42,275 nt of DNA from Granulicella sp. (GTDB taxonomy: Bacteria; Acidobacteriota; Terriglobia; Terriglobales; Acidobacteriaceae). The notes beneath the pieces are model-generated. The model searched no databases and was not told where the DNA came from. It saw only the letters and a list, made by a program, of their open reading frames with translations. Both the position numbers and the translations under genes were made by a program. Where the stretch lies: positions 1 through 42,275 of the forward strand of contig PLHC01000146.1 of assembly GCA_003138795.1 (NCBI GenBank), in the 5' to 3' direction. Positions 8,562 to 15,633 of this stretch are shown in pieces; the first letter of the stretch is position 1, and every line of letters starts with the position of its first letter.

Positions 8562-10193
8562 ATGCGTCTGCGCTACTATCTCACCGCTCTGCTGCTCGTG
8601 GGTCTGTGCGCACCCGCGCAGCAGCCGCAAACGCCAATCGACACATACATCCACCAGGGCTGGGACACGCTCTCCCGCTCGATGAACGACTGCGCCTCGT
8701 TTCCGGACAGCAAACTTGCCGCCGCGCCCGTGCTCTACCTTCCCGCCGAAGAGAAGCTACCCGCAGCCGTCCGCACCCTGCAGCAGCAGTGCAACGTGCA
8801 GGTCCTGCATCTGCCGCACCGCATCCGCAAGCCAGGCGACCTCCAGCCCAACCAGATTCCCACGCCCGGCCTGCTCTATCTGCCCAACCGCTACGTCGTC
8901 CCCGGCGGCCGCTTCAACGAGATGTACGGCTGGGACAGCTATTTCATCCTGCTGGGCGAACTCGCCGATGGCCGCATCGACCTCGCCCGCGGCACCATCG
9001 AAAACTTCTTCTACGAGATCGACCACTACGGCTCGATCCTCAACGCCAACCGCACCTACTACCTCACCCGCTCACAGCCTCCGTTCCTCTCCTCGATGGT
9101 CCTCGCGGTGTACCACGCTGAAGAGCCCGAAAACCCAAAGGAAGCGCGCAACTTCCTTCGCAAAGCGCTGCCCTACCTCATCCGCGACCACAGTCTCTGG
9201 GTCACGCTGCCGCACCTCGACCCCACCACCGGCCTCTCGCGCTACGTTGATCTCGGCAACGGCCCGGTGCCCGAGATCAACGATGACAGCACCTACTACA
9301 TCGACGTCATCCACTGGCTGCTCGCTCATCCGGCACAAGCGCCCGCCGGCTATCTGGAGAAAGCAACCACCGCACCCGCGCACTGTGCACAGTCGGGCTC
9401 AAGCGCCTGTCTCCAGACGCAGGCAGACGGCTACGAGCTTACGCCGTCCTTCTATGCCGGCGACCGCGCCATGCGCGAATCCGGCTTCGACACCAGCTTC
9501 CGCTTCGGCCCCTTCGGCGGCTCAACCGAGGACTATGCTCCCATCTGTCTCAACGCGCTGCTCTACAAGTACGAGCGCGACCTCGCCTTCATCACCGCCA
9601 CGCTCGGCGACACGACTGCTGCCGTCACCTGGAGTTCATCTGCCGGCGATCGTCTGCAGGCCATCAATAGCCTGCTGTGGGACGAGAACACAGGCCTCTA
9701 CTTCGACTACGACCTGCAGACGCAGCAGCGCTCCACCTATCCCTACCTCACGACGTACTATGCGCTCTGGGCCGGCATCGCCTCTCCTGCGCAGGCGAAG
9801 AGGCTCGTCGCTGCGCTGCCGCTCTTTGAGCGCCCTGGCGGCCTCGCCATGAGCACCCAAATCACCGGCGAGCAGTGGGACGCGCCCTTTGGCTGGGCAC
9901 CCACCAACTGGCTCGCCACCATCGGGCTTGCTCGCTATGGCTACACCGCCGAGGCCCATCGAATCGCGCGCGAGTTCACCTCCACCGTCGCAATCAACTA
10001 CGCGCACGACAGCACCATTCGCGAGAAGTACAACCTCGCAGACGCCTCAGCCAACGTCGCCGTCGCCACCGGCTACAAGGCCAACGTAATCGGCTTTGGA
10101 TGGACAAACGCCGTCTATGTGCGCATGATGCAGTTTCTCAATGCCCCCCAGCCTAGCTCACCGGCCTTAGCGACACCTTCGCAAAATCAATAA
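8562..10193 (+). CDS. Secreted GH37 trehalase-like protein
   Basis: This 543-residue protein belongs to glycoside hydrolase family 37, which splits trehalose into two glucose molecules. It starts with an export signal (MRLRYYLTALLLVGLCAPAQ) and so is periplasmic. Trehalase signature 1 is PGGRFNEMYGWDSYF and signature 2 is QWDAPFGWAP. The presumed general-acid aspartate sits in ESGFDTSFRFG. The Gly-rich loop that in E. coli TreA carries the catalytic glutamate just before GFGWTN is replaced here by a sequence without Glu (ATGYKANVIGFGWTN). Activity on trehalose is therefore open. The 3' end overlaps the convergent ribonuclease gene by 41 bases. Confidence 0.88.
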   Translation: MRLRYYLTALLLVGLCAPAQQPQTPIDTYIHQGWDTLSRSMNDCASFPDSKLAAAPVLYLPAEEKLPAAVRTLQQQCNVQVLHLPHRIRKPGDLQPNQIPTPGLLYLPNRYVVPGGRFNEMYGWDSYFILLGELADGRIDLARGTIENFFYEIDHYGSILNANRTYYLTRSQPPFLSSMVLAVYHAEEPENPKEARNFLRKALPYLIRDHSLWVTLPHLDPTTGLSRYVDLGNGPVPEINDDSTYYIDVIHWLLAHPAQAPAGYLEKATTAPAHCAQSGSSACLQTQADGYELTPSFYAGDRAMRESGFDTSFRFGPFGGSTEDYAPICLNALLYKYERDLAFITATLGDTTAAVTWSSSAGDRLQAINSLLWDENTGLYFDYDLQTQQRSTYPYLTTYYALWAGIASPAQAKRLVAALPLFERPGGLAMSTQITGEQWDAPFGWAPTNWLATIGLARYGYTAEAHRIAREFTSTVAINYAHDSTIREKYNLADASANVAVATGYKANVIGFGWTNAVYVRMMQFLNAPQPSSPALATPSQNQ

Positions 10194-11817
10194 ACGCGCG
10201 CTCCGGGTCCGTGTGAATCAGCTTCACATTGACCCTGTCGCCGACATCCAGCCCAGCCTCGCCCTGGATCACGCGCCCCTCAAACGGCGGCTGGATCACG
10301 CGCACATACACGCCCTTGTCGCTCGAGCCCGTAACCACCCCCGGAAACACCTCGCCGATGCGTCCCGCCATCGCCACCGCAGCCACGCGCTTCTGCATGT
10401 GGCGCTCGATCTTGCGCAGCGCCGTGTCCGCCTCGTTGCAGTGCAGCGCGATCGCTGCCAGCTCCATATCGCTGTACGGCGCGGGCTCGCCACGCATCAT
10501 CGCATGCAGAACACGCTGCGTTACCAGGTCGGGAAAACGCCGGTTCGGTGCAGTCGAGTGCGTATAGTCCCGCGCCGCCAGCCCGAAATGTCCGGTCGGA
10601 TCGTCACCCGGCCGCATCAGAATATACTCGCCCGGCCCCATCAACTTGATCACTGCGACCGCCAGATCCGGATAATGTATCGAGTCCGTCCGCCGCTTCT
10701 CCTGCAGAAACTTATTCAGTTCCAGGGAGTTCGGTTCAACTGGCAGCGTCGTCCCGTGCTGCGCCGCCAGCGCCACAATCCGGTCCCACCGCGCCGGAAT
10801 TCGCACCACGCGCTGCAATCCGCTCCGTCCGCCCCGTCGCAGCGCCCGCGCCATCACTCCATTCGCCGCGACCATCAGGTCCTCAATCAAATTCATCGCG
10901 CGGTTCTGGATCACCTCATGCACGGCGATCACGCGCCCATCCATCACCACCGGATCGGACTCGGCCCTGTGGAACTCCAGCGCGCCATTCTTCACCCGCT
11001 CCTCATGCAGCGCCTGCGCGGCCTCATCCTGCAGCTTCAACTGCTCCACCAGCCAGTTACTCGAAAGCGCCCCCGTCGCGTCCTCCTCCAGCGTCGCATC
11101 ATGCTCTCTCGCGCTATCCGACCGCAGCGATGCGACATCATCATCGACCATCCCCGCCGCCGTATTCTCCAGCCACGGCCCCACCCGCGAGTACGCCAGT
11201 TGGGCGCGATTCCGCACCAGCGCCAGCGACACGCTCTCGTCCGACATCGCGCCATCCGCGCCAACGGTGAAGCTCAGCATCACCGCCCGCCGGTCGCCAT
11301 TCTCGTTCAGGCTCGTCAAACCCGTCGAAAGCTCCAGCGGCAGCATCGGAAAGTTCCTCACCGCCGTGTAAATCGTCTGCGTCTGCGCCTGCGCATGCTT
11401 GTCGATCGGGCTTCCATCATCGACCGCCGTCGCGACATCTCCGACCGCCACGCGCAGCCTGATCCCGCCTCCATTGCTGGAGCCAGACCGCTCGGCAACC
11501 TCAATCTGGTCAAGGTCTGTCGACGTATCGTTGTCGATCGAGGACCACCCCAGCGCGCGCAGATCTTCCACACCCGCCGTCGGCTGCACTGCGGCAAACC
11601 TCGCCTCAATTCCCGCCAGTTGCTCGGCCACGCCCGCGCCAAACTCGGGCCGAAACCCCGCCTCATGCATCTCCTCGAGCGCAGCCCGTGCCAGGTCGAA
11701 GCCGCGCCCTCTGTGCCCGTCATCCCGCCATGAATTGGCAGGTTGGGTGTGCTGCGAATGCACGGGTTGTTCTTGCGAATGAATTACCTTGCGATGGCGT
11801 TCGATGTGTTCAGACAT
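10153..11817 (-). CDS. RNB-domain exoribonuclease (RNase II/R superfamily)
   Basis: This 554-residue protein has the RNB catalytic domain of RNase II/R-type 3'-5' exoribonucleases and a C-terminal S1 RNA-binding domain (from about VFPGVVTGSSDKGVYVRV). The N-terminal cold-shock domains of E. coli RNase II and R are missing. The active-site segment SIDNDTSTDLDQIEVA keeps the first three metal-binding aspartates, but the fourth (Asp210 in RNase II) is Gln. Downstream, AARDYTHSTAPNRRFPDL matches the RNB signature with its catalytic Arg. I chose the ATG at 11817 over a TTG at 11838. It is convergent with, and overlaps, the trehalase-like gene. Confidence 0.9.
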   Translation of the reverse strand: MSEHIERHRKVIHSQEQPVHSQHTQPANSWRDDGHRGRGFDLARAALEEMHEAGFRPEFGAGVAEQLAGIEARFAAVQPTAGVEDLRALGWSSIDNDTSTDLDQIEVAERSGSSNGGGIRLRVAVGDVATAVDDGSPIDKHAQAQTQTIYTAVRNFPMLPLELSTGLTSLNENGDRRAVMLSFTVGADGAMSDESVSLALVRNRAQLAYSRVGPWLENTAAGMVDDDVASLRSDSAREHDATLEEDATGALSSNWLVEQLKLQDEAAQALHEERVKNGALEFHRAESDPVVMDGRVIAVHEVIQNRAMNLIEDLMVAANGVMARALRRGGRSGLQRVVRIPARWDRIVALAAQHGTTLPVEPNSLELNKFLQEKRRTDSIHYPDLAVAVIKLMGPGEYILMRPGDDPTGHFGLAARDYTHSTAPNRRFPDLVTQRVLHAMMRGEPAPYSDMELAAIALHCNEADTALRKIERHMQKRVAAVAMAGRIGEVFPGVVTGSSDKGVYVRVIQPPFEGRVIQGEAGLDVGDRVNVKLIHTDPERAFIDFAKVSLRPVS

Positions 11818-11886
11818 TCCCCGCAGACTACCACGCAAAGACCAGCCTCGGCCTCTTCGCCTGCCCGAATCGACAGTTCATCTTAG

Positions 11887-12078
11887 TTGGTGGAAGAAGA
11901 TCGACCTATCTCCTTTTCCTTGCCGCTCACCCACCAAGAACTCGGCAGCATGGCCGGCCTGTCCCGCGAGACGGTCACCCGCCTGCTCAGCAAGTTCCGT
12001 CGCGAAGGCCTGATCAATCAAACCAGCGAGCACATGGTCCTGCACCATCCCGACAAGCTCGAAGCTCTCTACTGCTAG
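11887..12078 (+). pseudogene. Crp/Fnr-family regulator remnant (C-terminal HTH only)
   Basis: These 63 codons encode just the C-terminal helix-turn-helix of a Crp/Fnr regulator: LTHQELGSMAGLSRETVTRLL followed by a basic helix and GLINQ. The nucleotide-binding domain and dimer helix are absent, and a stop codon (TAG at 11884) lies directly upstream in frame. The other forward frames do not supply the missing domain. A TTG could start a 63-residue peptide, but no ribosome binding site is evident. The stop codon TAG at 12076-12078 coincides with the CTAG boundary of a MITE-like element. I read it as the relic of a deleted gene. Confidence 0.7.
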
Positions 12079-12208
12079 AGCATCTCCCAATTACCGTGAA
12101 TCGGAGGGATATGAGAGGGCTGTTTTTCTTTGGAAGAACCGTGTTGAAACCTGTGGCTTCGATCTACAGCATCAGGGGCTTCGATCTACAACATCAGGGG
12201 AAATGCTC
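12078..12208. mobile_element. MITE-like element, IS630-type TA boundaries
   Basis: Terminal inverted repeats GAGCATCTCCC (12078-12088) and GGGAAATGCTC (12198-12208) match at 10 of 11 positions. TA flanks both ends (12076-12077, 12209-12210) inside CTAG on each side, the target preferred by IS630-family elements. The 131-bp interior codes for nothing and contains two 22-bp direct repeats (12156-12177 and 12178-12199, one mismatch). No transposase is present, so it would need one in trans. Its copy number is unknown from this window. Confidence 0.6.
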
Positions 12209-12211
12209 TAG

Positions 12212-12814
12212 TTGCCGAGTGGAATCTTTTTTCAACTGCCGCTCGAGAGGGACCTCGAGCGGCAGCTTCCCTATCCAGAAACCCTTTCTCCCAAGAGAGC
12301 CCCAGATAGAGCTTCAGCGACCAGTACTCGCCGTCCTGCCGACAGCAAGCTCACCGGTTTGAAGATCAAAATAATCCAATAGCAACATCTGCTGAAATGC
12401 GTTTCGGGCCCTGCCTCAGCAGCTAACGCTTCAGGCTATGGTCGGCTGCTCAGAAAGCTCCGTGGCCCACCGCCACTGGCTTGGCATTCTCTGCGGCATC
12501 CAGCCCATAGGCCGATTGCTCATCCAATCCCTCCACCAGCACCGGACGACGAAGCATTCAGCGCGTCTTTTGCAGCAACCAGAGTCGCCAGCACCAGCAA
12601 CGACGGGCACCCGGTCCGGCTGCCATAGCCCGCGCAAGGTCCGGCGCATGAGCAGGGAGTCGACGACTGCACAACCTCAGGAAGAGAGATAGACGGCATA
12701 TAGATCCTCCAGCTTCATCTTGATGGGTGCCCCGCCCGATGTCTGTGACCGTCATCACGTCGCCAAACACCGTTTGTCGAAACTAAAACCCCGCTTAAGC
12801 CATCCAATAGCAAC
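12212..12814. other. Gene-poor stretch upstream of sucA
   Basis: About 600 bases hold no gene that I can support. Apart from the palindrome at 12236-12265, it contains a 15-bp exact direct repeat, ATCCAATAGCAACAT, at 12374-12388 and again at 12802-12816, where the second copy runs into the sucA start codon. Short frames on the minus strand between about 12430 and 12770 have no recognisable domain and may be decayed coding sequence. With the Crp/Fnr relic and the MITE, the region looks like a scar of past rearrangement. Confidence 0.5.
12236..12265. repeat. 12-bp perfect inverted repeat
   Basis: CTGCCGCTCGAG at 12236-12247 is exactly complementary to CTCGAGCGGCAG at 12254-12265, with a six-base loop. 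A T-run lies before it on the plus strand rather than after it, so it does not look like a terminator for either strand. It sits in the gene-poor region before sucA. Confidence 0.6.
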
Positions 12815-15343
12815 ATGAACCCCGGATCACGAAGTTCAACGTTCGACATATTTCGCCGCTGGGGTTACCTCCAGGCATCGCTCGATCCGCTCGGCCAGCT
12901 CCTCCCGCCCGAGCCCTTTCCCACCCCTGTCCCTGACGACCTCAAAGACAGTCCCGACGCCGCGGAGGCTCGCCGCTACTACTGCTCCTCCATCGGTGCC
13001 GAGTTCATGCACATTCCCTCGCCCGAAAAGCGCGCCTGGATTCAGCAGCGCCTCGAACGCGATCCAGCACGCGATCCGGCACGCGATCCCGCCAGCGATC
13101 CCGCCAGCGGCGTCCTCCCCGTCGACACCGCCAGAATCCTCACCGGCCTGATCCGCGCCGACCTCTTCGAGCAGGTCATCCAGCAGCGCTATCTCGGCAC
13201 CAAGCGCTTCTCCCTCGAAGGCCTCACCGTCCTCATTCCCTTCCTCGACCAGCTTTTCTCCGCTGCGGCGGAAAACGGCGTCAACCGCTCCGTCTTCGCC
13301 ATGAGCCACCGTGGCCGCCTCAACGTCATGGTCAACACCATCGGCCGCGCCTCCCGCGAGATCTTCACCAAGTTCGAAGACGTCGACCCGCGCAGCACCC
13401 TGGGCGGCGGCGACGTCAAATACCACACCGGCGCGACCGGCGTTTTCACCACCGCCAACGGCAAGACCGTGCAGCTCCACCTCGCCTCCAATCCCAGCCA
13501 TCTCGAAGCCGCCGACCCGGTCGTCATGGGCCGCGCCCGCGCCTACCAGGAGCGCATCGATAAAGAAAATGGTGGGGCCAGCAACCTCGACGCCAAACAG
13601 CAAGTCCTTCCGATGATCATCCACGGCGACGCCGCCTTCGCCGGCCAGGGCATCTGGGCCGAAACCCTCAACCTCGCCTCGCTCCACGGCTACAACGTCG
13701 GCGGAACCATCCAGGTCGTCGTCAACAACCTCATCGGCTTCACCGCTCTCCCCGAGGAATCCAACTCCTCGCGCTTTGCCACCGACCTCGCCAAGCGTCT
13801 GCCCATCCCCATCTTCCACGTCAACGGCGAAGACCCTGAAGCCGTCGCCCGCATCGCCGCGCTCGCCGCCGACTATCGCCAGACCTTCCACTCGGACGTC
13901 GTCGTCGATCTCATCGGCTACCGCCGCCACGGCCACTCCGAAGTCGATGACCCGACTGTCACGCAGCCCCGCCGCTACGCCATCATCAAGGACCATCCGC
14001 CCCTCTACAAGCTCTACGCCCAGAAGCTCGGTGTCGACACCAGCGCTGAGATCGCCGCCATCCAGGGCAAGTTCCTCGAAGAGCAGAAGGCCGCAACCCA
14101 CGCCTCGCACAAGCCGCAGATGTACGAGATCCCCGACTACTGGGAGCCCTTCTACGGTGGCCCCTTGCGCGACGACGACAACCCCCGCACCGGCCTCGAC
14201 GCCGCGGAGATTGCATCGCTCACCACGGCGCTGACCACCGCGCCCGCTGGATTCCACATCCACCCCAAGGTCGAAAAGCTCCTCGCCCAGCGCGTCGAGA
14301 TGGGGCGAGGCAAGAAGCCGCTCGACTACGGCATGGCCGAGTTGCTGGCCTACGCTTCTTTACTCAAGACCGGCGTGCCGGTCCGGCTCACCGGCCAGGA
14401 CTCCCAGCGCGGCACCTTCAACCAGCGCCACTCCGTGCTGATCGACATCGAGAACGAAGTCCGCTACTCCCCCCTCAACAACATCGCGCCCACGCAAGCC
14501 CGATGGGAGGTCTATAACACCCTGCTCTCCGAGGCCGCCTGCCTCGGCTTCGAGTACGGCTTCTCCCGCGACTACCCCGAAGCCCTCGTCCTCTGGGAGG
14601 CGCAGTTCGGCGACTTCGCCAACGGCGCGCAGATCATCATCGACCAGTTCCTCTCGGCTGGCGAAGCCAAGTGGGGTCTGCTCTCCGGCCTCGTCATGCT
14701 GCTTCCGCACGGCTACGAAGGCCAGGGTCCCGAGCACTCCAGCGCGCGCGTTGAGCGCTACCTCCAGCTCGCCGCGCAGGACAACATACAAATTGCTCAG
14801 CCTTCAACCGCCGCGCAGTACTTCCACCTGCTGCGCCGTCAGGCCCTGCGCCAGTGGCGCAAGCCGCTCATCGTCCTCACTCCCAAGTCGATGCTGCGCC
14901 ACCCCGACGCCATGTCTCCGGTCGCCGACCTCAACCGCGACACCTTCCTCAACGTCCTTCCCGACATCGGCGTCGTCAACCCGCGCCGCCTGCTGGTCTG
15001 CACCGGCAAGATCGGTCACAATCTTCGCGTCGAGCGCGCCAAGCGTGGCGACATGTCTGTCGGGATTATCTTTGTCGAGCAGCTCTACCCCTGGCCCGAA
15101 GCCGAACTGCAAGCCGCACTCGACCAGCACCCCTCCGCAACCGAGATCGTCTGGGTCCAGGAAGAGCCGGCCAACATGGGCGCTCTCTCCTACGTGCAGC
15201 CGCTGCTCAAGCGCCTCGCCGGCGACCGCGCCTCGCTGAGCGTCAAGCGCAGCGCCTCTGCCAGCCCAGCCACCGGCTCGGCAAAGTCCCACGCGCTCGA
15301 AGAAAAGACCCTCATCGACCTGGCCCTCGGCCACGACTCCTAG
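12815..15343 (+). CDS. sucA: 2-oxoglutarate dehydrogenase E1 component
   Basis: This 842-residue thiamine-diphosphate enzyme decarboxylates 2-oxoglutarate in the TCA cycle and passes the succinyl group to E2. Visible hallmarks are MSHRGRLNVM, the ThDP motif beginning GDAAFAGQGI and ending VVVNN, and GQDSQRGTFNQRHSVL in the transketolase-like half. It is shorter than E. coli SucA (933 residues), starting at the segment equivalent to roughly residue 80, so the usual N-terminal E2-binding tail is absent. Residues 83-98 are a tandem DPA(R/S) repeat encoded by four 12-bp units. No upstream start is available before the stop at 12746. The E2 gene is not adjacent, and no ribosome binding site is obvious. 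Confidence 0.95.
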   Translation: MNPGSRSSTFDIFRRWGYLQASLDPLGQLLPPEPFPTPVPDDLKDSPDAAEARRYYCSSIGAEFMHIPSPEKRAWIQQRLERDPARDPARDPASDPASGVLPVDTARILTGLIRADLFEQVIQQRYLGTKRFSLEGLTVLIPFLDQLFSAAAENGVNRSVFAMSHRGRLNVMVNTIGRASREIFTKFEDVDPRSTLGGGDVKYHTGATGVFTTANGKTVQLHLASNPSHLEAADPVVMGRARAYQERIDKENGGASNLDAKQQVLPMIIHGDAAFAGQGIWAETLNLASLHGYNVGGTIQVVVNNLIGFTALPEESNSSRFATDLAKRLPIPIFHVNGEDPEAVARIAALAADYRQTFHSDVVVDLIGYRRHGHSEVDDPTVTQPRRYAIIKDHPPLYKLYAQKLGVDTSAEIAAIQGKFLEEQKAATHASHKPQMYEIPDYWEPFYGGPLRDDDNPRTGLDAAEIASLTTALTTAPAGFHIHPKVEKLLAQRVEMGRGKKPLDYGMAELLAYASLLKTGVPVRLTGQDSQRGTFNQRHSVLIDIENEVRYSPLNNIAPTQARWEVYNTLLSEAACLGFEYGFSRDYPEALVLWEAQFGDFANGAQIIIDQFLSAGEAKWGLLSGLVMLLPHGYEGQGPEHSSARVERYLQLAAQDNIQIAQPSTAAQYFHLLRRQALRQWRKPLIVLTPKSMLRHPDAMSPVADLNRDTFLNVLPDIGVVNPRRLLVCTGKIGHNLRVERAKRGDMSVGIIFVEQLYPWPEAELQAALDQHPSATEIVWVQEEPANMGALSYVQPLLKRLAGDRASLSVKRSASASPATGSAKSHALEEKTLIDLALGHDS
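13061..13108 (+). repeat. 12-bp minisatellite, four units, within sucA
   Basis: Four consecutive 12-bp units beginning GATCC encode DPAR, DPAR, DPAS and DPAS. The first two units differ by one base and the last two are identical. The repeat lies in a linker between the N-terminal segment and the catalytic core, where length changes in multiples of four residues should be tolerated. Confidence 0.85.
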
Positions 15344-15405
15344 TCCAGCCAACCCAATAGGGAGTAGCAACCAGTCCCGGATCGCCGACCACACACTCGC
15401 GACCT

Positions 15406-15430
15406 GTCTGAGAGGACCGACAGACTTTTT
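15406..15430 (+). terminator. Weak intrinsic terminator candidate after sucA
   Basis: GTCTG (15406-15410) pairs with CAGAC (15421-15425) across a ten-base loop and is followed directly by five T residues. The stem is short. It lies 63 bases after the sucA stop, in a 290-base space with no other feature seen. Confidence 0.4.
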
Positions 15431-15633
15431 ACGGAGCGCCACGCCCTGTTGGCAACTGTCGACCTTCAGCCTGGGTCCGGGCGACGAGTAGATTGGTAAA
15501 TGCTGGCTCACTTCCCATTACTAATCCACACGATACGCATCGTAGTCGCAGATATTCTGGACAGTTCATTCAGGCGAGAATGGCTCTCCTTGCTTTAAAA
15601 CGAAGTCTCGTCTTTCCCAGTTCTTCGCAAGAG

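Noticed and set aside
12430-12770. Overlapping short minus-strand frames before sucA
   Set aside because: No domain, start signal or agreement between frames; at most decayed sequence.
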